NCBI GenBank assembly: GCA_902776945.1
Contig: CACYSH010000005.1
Span: forward strand, 1 to 58,668
Direction of reading: 5' to 3'
DNA from: an uncultured Ruminococcus sp.
GTDB taxonomy: Bacteria > Bacillota > Clostridia > Oscillospirales > Ruminococcaceae
DNA: 58,668 nt
Under the pieces are notes generated by a model. The model made no database searches. It was not told where the DNA came from and saw only the letters and a list, made by a program, of their open reading frames with translations. Made by a program: the position numbers and the translations under genes. Below are positions 16,181 to 24,316 of this stretch, one piece after another; within the stretch, counting starts at the first letter, position 1; each line of letters opens with the position of its first letter.

Positions 16181-17518
16181 TCATCGGTTCTCGCTTTCCA
16201 GAATATTACTTTTTGCCGAATCGAGAACTATCTCCGTCGGGGCGCAGTTCAGCTCTCTTGCAAGAATTTCCACCACTCGCGGCTCGCAGAAGCCGCCCTG
16301 ACATCGACCCATTCCGGGACGGACGCGCTTTTTCACGCCCTTGACCGTCCTTGCCCCGCAGGTGCGGTGAATGCAGGCGACTATCTCGCCTTCGGAGATC
16401 TGCTCGCAGCGGCAGATTATGCGCCCGTAAGCAGGCTCTTTTTTGATAAGCTCCGAGCGCTCGTCGGGGGTAAGCTCTTCCATAACGACGGGGCGTTCCC
16501 TTGTCAGCACTGCGCCGGGCTTTTCTTTAAGCTCCATGCGCTTCGAGATAAGCTCGTTTATGATATACTTTGCGATAGCGGGCGCTGAAGCCAGTCCGGG
16601 CGATTCGATGCAGCAGGCGTTGATGAAGCCATGCGCGAACTCGTTCGTGCCGGCGCCTTCCTGCTCCTCGATAACGAAATCATGCACATCAGCCGACGGA
16701 CGAAGCCCCGCAAACGTCCTTATCGAGCGGTTGAGAGGCACGTTTTTCACGAGCCTGCGGATATTCTTTGTGACGTAATCAAGCCCTTCGGTGCTTGTGC
16801 CGTTGTCGGAGAGGTCGTCCACCACGTCGCTGGAGGGACCTATCAGCGTGTTGCCGTAAACGGTCGGCACGGCGAGAACGCCCTTGCCCTTCTCCTTCGA
16901 CGGCACGGGGAAAATGATATGCTTAACGGGGGCAACGGCGTTGTCAAGCACATAGTATTCGCCGCGGCGCGGCTCAATACGGAACCGCACGTTATCGGAG
17001 ACCATTCGGGCGATATTCTCGGCGTAAACGCCCGCCGCGTTGACCACGACCTCCGCGCAGGCAATGGCTATCTCCCAGGGGTAGATTACCGCCGTCGTGT
17101 AGAAATCGAGCGCCTTTGTTACCTCGTCGGAGAGGTTCGGTTCGGCTTCGTGAGCGGCTTTACTGTCAAGAACTTTGTAGGGAATGCCGCGTTCGTCGGC
17201 GCGTCCCGCCAATATGTCAAGGTGATTCTCCTCGTCCGCACCGCAGGCGGCAATGAGCGCCCCGACGACGGCGTATTTGCAGCCCAGTTCGCGGCAGAGC
17301 GCTTCGTAAAGGCGGCAGCCTTCGGGATTCATGCGGGCTTTCATGGTGCCGGGTTCGGGGTCATAGCCAGTGTGGACTATCGCGGAATTAGCCATAGTAG
17401 CGCCGTCGGCGATGTCGTTTTCCTTGTCGATCAGCGCGAGTTTAAGGTCGTAGCGGGAAAGCTCTCTTGCGAGCATCGTTCCGGTTATCCCTGCGCCGAT
17501 GATAACTATGTCGTACAT
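16181..17518 (-). CDS. GlpA-like FAD-dependent dehydrogenase with BFD-type [2Fe-2S] domain; internal deletion suspected
   Basis: A 445-residue flavoprotein of the glycerol-3-phosphate dehydrogenase GlpA family. It has an N-terminal Rossmann motif (IVIIGAGITGTMLARELSRY), a second half with PRRGEYYVLD, FAGLRPS and ACCIESPGLASAPAIAKYI, and a C-terminal BFD-like domain with CRC near residue 370 and a CQGGFC pair (about residues 414-419) for a [2Fe-2S] cluster. Around residue 156 the sequence jumps from PWEIAIACAE straight to VVVNAAGVY. In relatives about 40 residues lie between these motifs. The reading frame stays open, so this is an in-frame loss in the FAD domain or a sequencing/assembly artefact. 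The start gives the complete GAGITG motif. Confidence 0.85.
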   Translation of the reverse strand: MYDIVIIGAGITGTMLARELSRYDLKLALIDKENDIADGATMANSAIVHTGYDPEPGTMKARMNPEGCRLYEALCRELGCKYAVVGALIAACGADEENHLDILAGRADERGIPYKVLDSKAAHEAEPNLSDEVTKALDFYTTAVIYPWEIAIACAEVVVNAAGVYAENIARMVSDNVRFRIEPRRGEYYVLDNAVAPVKHIIFPVPSKEKGKGVLAVPTVYGNTLIGPSSDVVDDLSDNGTSTEGLDYVTKNIRRLVKNVPLNRSIRTFAGLRPSADVHDFVIEEQEGAGTNEFAHGFINACCIESPGLASAPAIAKYIINELISKRMELKEKPGAVLTRERPVVMEELTPDERSELIKKEPAYGRIICRCEQISEGEIVACIHRTCGARTVKGVKKRVRPGMGRCQGGFCEPRVVEILARELNCAPTEIVLDSAKSNILESENR

Positions 17519-17573
17519 TTTTCATCACGCTTTCTTTGTTAAAATGACCGATAATATACAGTCGTTAATATAA

Positions 17574-17602
17574 ATTATAGCAAAATATCACACATTTGTC
17601 AA
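17574..17602 (-). promoter_or_regulatory. Promoter of the GlpA-like operon
   Basis: TTGACA (17597-17602), 17 bases, TATAAT (17574-17579) on the minus strand. Confidence 0.85.
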
Positions 17603-17613
17603 GTCTCATGTGC

Positions 17614-17642
17614 TTGACAAATGTTCGAAAATATGATAAAAT
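17614..17642 (+). promoter_or_regulatory. Promoter of the Rpn-type gene
   Basis: TTGACA (17614-17619), 17 bases, TAAAAT (17637-17642). Its -35 is 12 bases from the -35 of the divergent GlpA-like promoter, and the two share the ACTTGACAAATGT / GCTTGACAAATGT core in inverted orientation. Confidence 0.8.
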
Positions 17643-17673
17643 TATATAAAAGTAAAATTCAGGGGATCGAGCT

Positions 17674-18636
17674 ATGGGTGAAAAGGATATTGCGGAAAAG
17701 GTTCTGGAAGAATATGATGATGTTTTTGCTGACATAGTCAATGTATTGCTTTTCGGCGGAGAGCGGGTCATCGACCCGGACGAGCTTGAGACTGCTTTTT
17801 CGTTGTCAGCGTATAAAGCTGACGGAAGGGTCAGGGGTCTTGACAGAGATGTTGCAAAATACTGGAAGAAGCAGAATATACGGATAGCCTTTGTAGGCTT
17901 TGAGAATCAGACAACGGCAGATAAATATATGCCTTTGAGGGTGCTTTCATACGACGGCGGAGAATACAGGAAGCAGTATTCGGATAAAGGCAATGATTCC
18001 GTCGTTTATCCGGTCGTTACGCTGGTACTTTATTTCGGGAAAGAGAAATGGAATTATCCCAAAAATCTGTGCGGCGTGATCGATATTCCGAAGGTGTTCG
18101 AGCCGTTCGTTTCGGATTATAAAATGAACCTGTTTGAAATATCCCGTTTATCGGAGGAGCAGCTTGATCTGTTCACAAGTGATTTCAGGATAGTAGCCGA
18201 ATATTTTGTACAAACGAGGGTGAGCGGTGAATATAAGCCTGCCCCGCAGACGATTAATCATGTTCAGGCGGTGTTTCATGCTATGAGTGCGTTTACGGGT
18301 GACAGCCGATTTGAAGAAGTACAGCATCTGGTATCTGATGAAAGGGTGACTACTATGTGTGAAGCATTGGATATAATTGAAAACAGAGGAATGAAAAAGG
18401 GCTTTGAGCAGGGAATCCGCGAAGGCAGACAGGAAGGGATCCGCGAAGGCAGGCAGGAAGGGATCCGCGAAGGCAGACAGGAAGGGATCCGCGAAGGCAG
18501 ACAGGAAGGGATCCGCGAAGGCAGGCTGGAGCTTCTTATAGAGCTTGTAAAAGAGGGCAAAATGTCTGCGGAAGCTGCGGCAAGCAAAGAAAATATGAGC
18601 GTTGAGGAATTTAAAGCTATTGCAAAATTAAGCTGA
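17674..18636 (+). CDS. Rpn/PD-(D/E)XK nuclease-family putative transposase with C-terminal GIREGRQE repeats
   Basis: A 320-residue protein. The N-terminal half resembles the Rpn recombination-promoting nuclease / PDDEXK transposase family, with the putative active-site pattern GLDRDVAKYW and VGFENQT (D...ExQ). The C-terminal part carries five copies of an eight-residue repeat GIREGR(Q)E encoded by near-identical 24-bp units (about 18413-18530), then a conserved helix LELLIELVKEGKMSAEAAA. Such repeats probably form an extended charged helix and vary in number by slippage. A 3'-end duplicate lies directly downstream. It has its own promoter and is not linked to neighbours. Confidence 0.82.
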   Translation: MGEKDIAEKVLEEYDDVFADIVNVLLFGGERVIDPDELETAFSLSAYKADGRVRGLDRDVAKYWKKQNIRIAFVGFENQTTADKYMPLRVLSYDGGEYRKQYSDKGNDSVVYPVVTLVLYFGKEKWNYPKNLCGVIDIPKVFEPFVSDYKMNLFEISRLSEEQLDLFTSDFRIVAEYFVQTRVSGEYKPAPQTINHVQAVFHAMSAFTGDSRFEEVQHLVSDERVTTMCEALDIIENRGMKKGFEQGIREGRQEGIREGRQEGIREGRQEGIREGRQEGIREGRLELLIELVKEGKMSAEAAASKENMSVEEFKAIAKLS

Positions 18637-18660
18637 TCTTCCCAAACGGTAAAATGCTTA

Positions 18661-18928
18661 GGTGACTACTATGTGTGAAGCATTGGATATAATTGAAAAC
18701 AGAGGAATGAAAAAGGGCTTTGAGCAGGGGATCCGCGAAGGCAGACAGGAAGGGATCCGCGAAGGCAGACAGGAAGGGATCCGCGAAGGCAGGCAGGAAG
18801 GGATCCGCGAAGGCAGACTGGAGCTTCTTATAGAGCTTGTAAAAGAGGGCAAAATGTCTGCGGAAGCTGCGGCAAGCAAAGAAAATATGAGCGTTGAGGA
18901 ATTTGAAGCTATTGCAAAATCAAGCTGA
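18661..18928 (+). pseudogene. Duplicated 3' fragment of the Rpn-type gene
   Basis: From GGTGACTACTATGTGTGAAG onward this nearly repeats 18346-18636. It has four rather than five GIREGRQE units and a few substitutions near the end (F-K to F-E, KL to KS). It encodes only the last 88 residues and lacks the nuclease part and a clear ribosome site. Best read as a tandem segmental duplication remnant. Confidence 0.85.
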
Positions 18929-18983
18929 TACTTTGAAGCGTTTACAGCCGCGAGGTTTGAAGTAATATTGTAATATTGGTATA

Positions 18984-19017
18984 AAAAGGGCGGTCATGAC
19001 AGGTGGCTGCCTTTTTG
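18984..19017 (+). terminator. Possible terminator after the Rpn fragment
   Basis: AAAAAGGGCGG and a CTGCCTTTTT arm flank about a dozen bases and end in a T run. The stem is imperfect. Confidence 0.45.
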
Positions 19018-19060
19018 TATTAGGAAAAACGGTACGCGAGGTTTGCCGCGCAGCCCGAAG

Positions 19061-19091
19061 CAAAAAAACGGCGCGTCCGAAAACGCACCGT
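19061..19091 (-). terminator. Terminator of the murI/DUF1934 transcript
   Basis: On the minus strand ACGGTGCGT and ACGCGCCGT form a stem followed by seven T, four bases after the DUF1934 stop. Confidence 0.85.
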
Positions 19092-19094
19092 TAG

Positions 19095-19517
19095 TTAATC
19101 GTCTATGACCCTGACCCCGAACCGATAGCTCAGTTCCGAGCGACCGCCGCCGAGCAGAACGGTATAGGCTATCTCTGCCGCCGCCGCGTCATCGGAGAAC
19201 TTCATCATAACGCCATTGCCGCGCACAGCGAGGTCAAGCCTGCCCTGCGGCGTGTGCATACAGCAGGGGGTCGTCCTGCCCGTTTCTATGACCATAAGCC
19301 CCGAGCTTGCCCCCGAGCGCTCTATCTCGGCGCGTGAGCCTCCGTTAAAGCCGTTTTCCGTAAAGCGCACACAATTTTCATCGCCGTCCGGTTCGGCATA
19401 GCGGATAACAAAGCCGCTCTCCCTAATGATATAAGTGCATTCGAGCCGACGGGTGCTTTCCTCGCCGTCGATTACAGAAACGACGGTCAGCTCCGCCCTT
19501 TTTTCCGCGCCGCTCAT
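19095..19517 (-). CDS. DUF1934 family beta-barrel protein
   Basis: A 140-residue protein of the YwiB/DUF1934 type: alternating beta strands (ELTVVSVIDGEESTRRLECTY, GFVIRYAEPD, CCMHTPQGRLDL, IAYTVLLGGG, SYRFGVRV) expected to form a lipocalin-like barrel. The start MSGAEKRAEL was chosen because its ATG overlaps the murI stop as ATGA; a start four codons upstream is possible. In many Firmicutes this family neighbours arginyl-tRNA synthetase or cell-wall genes. The function is unknown; coupling with murI is the main clue here. Confidence 0.85.
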   Translation of the reverse strand: MSGAEKRAELTVVSVIDGEESTRRLECTYIIRESGFVIRYAEPDGDENCVRFTENGFNGGSRAEIERSGASSGLMVIETGRTTPCCMHTPQGRLDLAVRGNGVMMKFSDDAAAAEIAYTVLLGGGRSELSYRFGVRVIDD

Positions 19518-20353
19518 GACAGGCTGCACTGCGATATTTCGCAGTCGATGTCTCCGCCGACGAACCGCGTCACGTTTTCCTTGAAAAGCTGAACGCTGTC
19601 GGTACAGAAAAGCTCTATTTTCGCCTTGTGAGAAGCGGGTTTGAGCGCCTTCTGAGCTTTAAGCGCGTCGTAGGTCTGCTGCGCCGTCACGCCGCTTGAA
19701 GAGATGAGCGTTACGCCCTCGCCCATAAATTCGCGCATTACGTCCTCGAAGAGCGGGTAGTGGGTGCAGCCCATTATGAGCGTGTCAACGCCCTGTTCTT
19801 TAAGCGGGGAGAGGTACTCACGCACGAAGAACTCGGCGGGCTGGCAGCCGGGCGCGGTGTAGCCGTTTTCGGCAAGCGGCACAAGCAGGGGACACGCCTT
19901 GCTGTAAACGCTGATGTCGGGGCGCTGGCGGTTAATTTCGTACTCATAGCAGCCCGAGCGGATAGTCGCGGGCGTGGCGATAACGCCGATCTTCTTGTTG
20001 CGGGTAGCTTCGCAGGCTGCGTCGGCGGCGGGGATAATAACGCCGCTGTAACAGGTGATATTAGTACCTTCGAAAATAGGCTCGCTCGCCATTACGGAGG
20101 ACACCGTGCCGCAGGCGACAAGCAGCAGCTTGACGTTATGCTTTTCCATAAAGGCAATGTCCTGACGGGCGTAGCGTGCGATAGTAGCGCGGCTGCGAGT
20201 ACCGTAGGGAACGCGGGCGGTGTCGCCCAGGTAGATAATATCCTCGTTCGGCATGAGCCGTATAAGCTCCTTAACGCAGGTAAGCCCGCCCACGCCCGAA
20301 TCGAAAACGCCGATAGCTCCGTCGGAAATGCTGCCGTAAAGTGTGTCGATCAT
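19514..20353 (-). CDS. murI: Glutamate racemase
   Basis: A 279-residue enzyme that interconverts L- and D-glutamate for peptidoglycan. Motifs: IGVFDSGVGGLT (substrate-binding Asp-Ser), DIIYLGDTARVPYG, first catalytic Cys in LLVACGTVSS and second in MGCTHYPLF. The first motif is normally ACNT; here the Asn is Gly, a change confirmed in the nucleotide sequence (GCCTGCGGC). GGGAG lies ten bases before the ATG. It lies downstream of ddl on the same strand, both being cell-wall enzymes. Confidence 0.93.
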   Translation of the reverse strand: MIDTLYGSISDGAIGVFDSGVGGLTCVKELIRLMPNEDIIYLGDTARVPYGTRSRATIARYARQDIAFMEKHNVKLLLVACGTVSSVMASEPIFEGTNITCYSGVIIPAADAACEATRNKKIGVIATPATIRSGCYEYEINRQRPDISVYSKACPLLVPLAENGYTAPGCQPAEFFVREYLSPLKEQGVDTLIMGCTHYPLFEDVMREFMGEGVTLISSSGVTAQQTYDALKAQKALKPASHKAKIELFCTDSVQLFKENVTRFVGGDIDCEISQCSLS

Positions 20354-20390
20354 CTTAGTAAGTCTCCCAAAAACGAATAATTAGTGAAGA

Positions 20391-20587
20391 AGTTAATAGT
20401 GAATAGTTAAGGTGTCCGCTTCGCGGACGATATTATGCGGAAGCAGGCACGAACTGCGTTCGTGCAGGCTCCGCAAAAAGTTGTCTGTTAATTTTAAAAA
20501 ATATCAGTGCGGGGCGAAGCCTCCGCATAATACGCGCCGCAGGCGCACCTTAACTATTAACTATTAACTATTCACTATTAACTTTTT
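20391..20587 (-). repeat. Heptad-repeat element A (downstream of ddl)
   Basis: The ends are tandem heptads: TTAATAGTGAATAGTTAAGG at the left and AACTATTAACTATTAACTAT plus TTCACTATTAAC at the right, inverted relative to each other. In between are small palindromes (GTCCGCTTCGCGGAC, GCACGAACTGCGTTCGTGC, GCGCCGCAGGCGC). On the minus strand it begins immediately after the ddl stop codon. It is related to element B at 21753. Confidence 0.85.
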
Positions 20588-21658
20588 TCAGATCTCCTCG
20601 CCGAACGCGAGCTTGATAAGTCTGTCCTCCTGCTGTTCGGGGGTAAGCCCTGCGTATTCCATAAGTTTCGGGTACATACTTATCTTTGTGTGACCCGGCA
20701 GAGTGTTTATCTCGTTTAATACAGGAACGTCGCCCTCGCAGAGGAAGAAATCCACTCTCGAAAGCCCCGTGCAGCCGATAGCTTTGTAGGCTTTCAGCGC
20801 CGTTTCGCGGATTCGCTCGCTTGCGGTCTCGCTTATCGGCGCGGGGATAACGGTCTCGGAGGTCTCGTCATTGTATTTCGAATCGAAATCGTAAAAACCG
20901 ACATTGGCGCTTCTTATCTCGCCGACCGCCGAAGCAAATGGCTTGTTGTTGCCCATGACAGCGCACTCGCATTCCATGCCTATAACGCCTTCCTCGATAA
21001 GCAGCTTGCGGTCTGAGAGGAACGCCAGCATTATGCCGCTTTTCATCTCGGCGGCGTTGTTTACCCTCGAAACGCCCACCGACGAACCCGCGCAGCAGGG
21101 CTTTACGAACATCGGGTATTTCAGCTTGCTTTCGGCTTCGGCGATTATCTCGTCTATCCTGTCCATATCGGAAATGCGCATGGGGACGTATTTCGTCATC
21201 TTTATCCCCGCCGATTCAAGGACGATATGGGTCATTTCCTTGTCCATGCAGTTCGCGGAGGAGATCATGTCGCAGCCGACAAAAGGCACCTCGCTCATGG
21301 CGAAAAGCCCCTGAATGGTGCCGTCCTCGCCGTTCTTGCCGTGCAGCACGGGGAAGATGCAGTCAACGCGCAGGTTCGAATACGAGCCGTCCTTTTCGAG
21401 AGCGATAAAGCCCTTGTGGAGCGGGTCGGGGCTTAAAACGCAGGTGATGTTGTCGGGGTGCTGTTCCCACTTGCCGGAGGGAATGTCCTCAATGTCGCCG
21501 ATAAAGCGCACCCAGTGTCCGCGCTTTGTTATACCGATGCAGACTACCTCGTAATCTTCCTTCGGAATGCTTTTGATAACGTGCAGCGCGGAAACGTTCG
21601 AAATATCATGCTCGCTCGACTTGCCGCCGAAGATTACCGCGATCTTTTTTCTTGTCAT
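20588..21658 (-). CDS. ddl: D-alanine--D-alanine ligase
   Basis: A 356-residue ATP-grasp ligase making D-Ala-D-Ala for peptidoglycan. Motifs in order: IAVIFGGKSSEHDISNVSA, FPVLHGKNGEDGTIQG, MYVKP-like FVKPCCAGSSVGVSRV, the omega-loop YDFDSKY (Tyr typical of D-Ala rather than D-lactate ligases), GLSRVDFF and NEINTLPGHTKISMYPKL. The ATG at 21658 has GGGAG ten bases upstream and gives the standard N-terminus; an in-frame start 14 codons upstream would add a non-homologous leader. The heptad element A follows its stop directly. Confidence 0.95.
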   Translation of the reverse strand: MTRKKIAVIFGGKSSEHDISNVSALHVIKSIPKEDYEVVCIGITKRGHWVRFIGDIEDIPSGKWEQHPDNITCVLSPDPLHKGFIALEKDGSYSNLRVDCIFPVLHGKNGEDGTIQGLFAMSEVPFVGCDMISSANCMDKEMTHIVLESAGIKMTKYVPMRISDMDRIDEIIAEAESKLKYPMFVKPCCAGSSVGVSRVNNAAEMKSGIMLAFLSDRKLLIEEGVIGMECECAVMGNNKPFASAVGEIRSANVGFYDFDSKYNDETSETVIPAPISETASERIRETALKAYKAIGCTGLSRVDFFLCEGDVPVLNEINTLPGHTKISMYPKLMEYAGLTPEQQEDRLIKLAFGEEI

Positions 21659-21752
21659 ACTTTGTAAACTCCCTATTATAATTATAATTAGTACCCGCAA
21701 AAGCGGTGGTCAATTTCCAATATATGCTCCCGCACGGGGAAAAATGCTATTT

Positions 21753-21967
21753 AAAGTGAATAGTGTATAGTGAATAGTGAATAGTTAAGGAGCGCCTGCG
21801 GCGCAATTATGCGGAAGCTGCGCTCCGCAAAAAATATTTGCTGCTCATTTGTGTATAGAAATGACGAGCGAAGCGAGTCAATGCGCGGCACGTTCGCCGC
21901 GCAACATCGCCGCAAGGCGATACATTAACTATTCACTATTCACTATTCACTATTAACTATTAACTTT
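21753..21967 (-). repeat. Heptad-repeat element B (downstream of hisA)
   Basis: It has the same design as element A: GTGAATAGTGTATAGTGAAT heptads at the left, TTCACTATTCACTATTCACT and TTAACTATTAACTTTTT at the right. The interior is palindromic (GCGCCTGCGGCGC, GCGGCACGTTCGCCGC, ATCGCCGCAAGGCGAT). On the minus strand it begins immediately at the hisA stop codon, exactly as A does at ddl. Confidence 0.85.
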
Positions 21968-22735
21968 TTATTTGTAGAGAGCGGCTTTATCAAAAGACAG
22001 ATTGCCGCCGAAAAGGTCGAGGGCGCTGCCTATCGTGAAGTCGATTTTGCCGCCGCCTATCTCTTCCAAAAGTGCCACATCGTCAAATGATGCTATCCCC
22101 CCCGCGTAGGTGCAGGGGATAGGGCTTTCTTTAAGCAGCTTTGCCGCGCCGTACTCTATGCCTTTCTGCTTGCCCTCCGCGTCAGCCGCGTGAACGAGAA
22201 ATTCCGCGCAGTATCCGGCAAGCATTTCCATTGTCCCGGCGCATAGCTTTACATCGGTGAAGTTCTGCCAGCGGTCAGTGACGATGTAGTAATCGTCGCC
22301 GCGCTTTTTGCACGAAAGGTCAAGCACCAGCCGTTCTTTCCCGACTGCCGAAACGAGCTTTTTCAGGCGGTCAAAGTCGATAGCGCTGTTACGGAAAACG
22401 TAGCTTGTGACGATAACGTGCGAAGCCCCCATGTCGAGGAAATCCGCCGCGTTCTCGTCGGTAATGCCGCCGCCTATCTGCAAGCCTCCCTCAAAAGCGC
22501 CCAGAGCCAAACGCGCCTGCGCTAAATCGGCGGCGTAATGCTCGCTGCCCTTCGGGTTGAGGATAATGACATGACCGCCGAACAGTCCGTGTTCCTTGTA
22601 AAGATCGGCGTACCAGTCGGCATTGCGCTCCGAAACGAAGTTATCGACCGCCTGCGAGCCGCTGTCATTGAGCGACGCGCCGACGATCTGCTTTACTTTG
22701 CCGTTATGTATGTCGATACATGGTCTGAATCTCAT
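21968..22735 (-). CDS. hisA: Phosphoribosylformimino-AICAR ribotide isomerase, eukaryote-type
   Basis: A 255-residue TIM-barrel enzyme of histidine synthesis. The N-terminus RFRPCIDIHNGKVKQIVG is the form found in fungal/plant HIS6 and a subset of bacteria, rather than the usual IPAIDLKDGKCVRL. Other motifs: LQIGGGI, VLDLSCKK (Asp region), HAADAEGKQKGIEYG and CTYAGGIASFDDV. GGAG precedes the ATG. No other his gene is in the window, so it is detached from a his operon. Confidence 0.92.
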   Translation of the reverse strand: MRFRPCIDIHNGKVKQIVGASLNDSGSQAVDNFVSERNADWYADLYKEHGLFGGHVIILNPKGSEHYAADLAQARLALGAFEGGLQIGGGITDENAADFLDMGASHVIVTSYVFRNSAIDFDRLKKLVSAVGKERLVLDLSCKKRGDDYYIVTDRWQNFTDVKLCAGTMEMLAGYCAEFLVHAADAEGKQKGIEYGAAKLLKESPIPCTYAGGIASFDDVALLEEIGGGKIDFTIGSALDLFGGNLSFDKAALYK

Positions 22736-22739
22736 CGGT

Positions 22740-23086
22740 AAAATAATCTCCTATACTTTATAATGAGCAATGCTGTCGGTTTGCACAAACTCGGACTATC
22801 CCAATGCTTGTAGGGCGTGGGCTTGCCCCCGCCTGTTGCGCCGCAAGTCCTGCCTTGTCGGGAAGAATGTGCCTGTCCCGCTTTGTTAGATTTGCTTTAA
22901 ATTGCCTGTTTTAATTTTGGACTTAACGGCTTCTCCTTACCGTAAACTTGCTGACATCGCCGGCTTTTGCGGGGGAAACTCTTCTGAAGAAGGGCTGTCC
23001 CCTGCACGAACTTGTTCGTGCCAATCCCTTCCTAAGACTTTTGATATGCCTTTGCTTTGCGTGGTCGTGGGCTTGCTTATCCTTGC
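22740..23086. repeat. Intergenic region with dispersed repeats, copy 3
   Basis: 22809-22837 is a degenerate GGGCTTGCCCCCGCC palindrome. AAATTGCC-GTTTTAATTTT (about 22901-22921) is a right half of the hairpin repeat without its left end. GGACTTAACGGCTTCTC, CTTCTGAAGAAGGG and CCTAAGACTTTTG (23031-23043) follow in the same order as copies 1 and 2. No gene is seen. Confidence 0.7.
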
Positions 23087-24190
23087 TTATCCTTGCTCAT
23101 CGTCGCGGAACTCTTTGAATATCATCAAACACAGCACCTCGCCCTTGTCGGAATCGGCATAGAACGCTTTTGTGAATTTGCAGCCCGCTTTGCTCATAAC
23201 TCTGTCCACCGACTTTCTCAGGTCGGAATCGCTTATCTTGAATGCGTCGCCTTCGGGCGAAAAACCGCTGCTCCACAGACTGCCTTCGGCGGGGATAAAG
23301 TATATCGAATTGACCCCTTCCTCAATAGCTTTGTCGGCAAGCGCACGCAGAGCCTCCTCATCGGCGGGCTGGGGCGAAATATTGTGCGAAGCGTAGGTAT
23401 CTTTCAGCACGGGCGTGTCGGGCGCGGTCTCGGGAAAAGTGTGGACGCGCTCCATATCGCGGCGGCTGACGTTGAAATACCTGTGATAGGTAAGCCGTTT
23501 GGACTTGTCGGGAACCGGGTCGTCCCAGGTAACGTCAACGTAGTATTTCGCGCCGTCGATAGTGACGATGTTCCAGGCGTGTTCGGAGCGGTCAGGCTCG
23601 CGGTAGTAAACGGTCTCGCAGGGAATGTCAAGCATTTCCATAAGCATACGGAAAGCCGTCGAGTAGCCTGTGCATATTGCCGAGCCGCCTATCAGAGCGC
23701 CGTAGGGGTTGTCGCAGTTTTCGGAGGGCTTGGGTATGACCGCCCGCGAGCCTTCGTCGTAGGTGCAGTTCGTGACGATGTAATCATGAACGGCAAGCTC
23801 CTTCTCGTAGTCGGTCATATAGTCGTTTACGACCCAGCTAAGTATTTCGGCAGCCTTGTCAAGTATCTCGTTCTGCATCTCGTCAAGCCCGCCGCGCTTG
23901 CCCGTTTTGTAAGCCTGCACGATAGGCGCGGTGTCGTAGAACAGCTTTTCGGGCACGACGTTATAATATTCGGGGCATACTCCGGCGGGCTTTTCGGCAG
24001 ACGCTGATTCCTGCGCGGGAGCGGGTTCGTCGGTCTCCCTGTCGTCAAGCATAGAGACCGCCCCCGACGAAGCGGGCGGCAGCGTGACTGTTGCGGCGGC
24101 AGTCGCGGCGGGAGCGGTATCCTCCGCGCCGCAGGACGAAAGCATAAGCGCCGCAGCAGCGGCAGAAAAAGCCCTTGTGCGAAAGCTCAC
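23087..24190 (-). CDS. Lipoprotein with transglutaminase-like domain
   Basis: A 367-residue exported protein. A GTG start follows a strong GGTGGAG site; the signal ends in the lipobox LMLSSC (Cys about residue 20). A low-complexity Ala/Pro/Thr linker precedes a transglutaminase-like core: the Cys motif GSAICTGYSTAFRMLM, His in SEHAWNIV and Asp in YYVDVTWDDP complete the Cys-His-Asp triad. A C-terminal domain of about 90 residues follows. Such proteins are often cell-surface proteases or peptide-modifying enzymes; the substrate is unknown. A longer frame upstream begins before the ribosome site and was not used. Confidence 0.88.
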   Translation of the reverse strand: MSFRTRAFSAAAAALMLSSCGAEDTAPAATAAATVTLPPASSGAVSMLDDRETDEPAPAQESASAEKPAGVCPEYYNVVPEKLFYDTAPIVQAYKTGKRGGLDEMQNEILDKAAEILSWVVNDYMTDYEKELAVHDYIVTNCTYDEGSRAVIPKPSENCDNPYGALIGGSAICTGYSTAFRMLMEMLDIPCETVYYREPDRSEHAWNIVTIDGAKYYVDVTWDDPVPDKSKRLTYHRYFNVSRRDMERVHTFPETAPDTPVLKDTYASHNISPQPADEEALRALADKAIEEGVNSIYFIPAEGSLWSSGFSPEGDAFKISDSDLRKSVDRVMSKAGCKFTKAFYADSDKGEVLCLMIFKEFRDDEQG

Positions 24191-24316
24191 AAAACTCCAC
24201 CTTTCACAAAAATAATGTCGCATACATATAATTATACAGTAATTACAATCGGGTGTCAAGAGCGAATAACGCCAATATAACGCGGTCTGCGCATTAAAAA
24301 TTGTTGATTAAAACAA

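Noticed and set aside
18413-18530. Regular 24-bp repeats resembling a CRISPR array
   Set aside because: The units are directly adjacent without spacers and encode an in-frame GIREGRQE repeat.
21753-21967. Heptad element as an insertion sequence
   Set aside because: It is too short to encode a transposase and lacks obvious target-site duplications.
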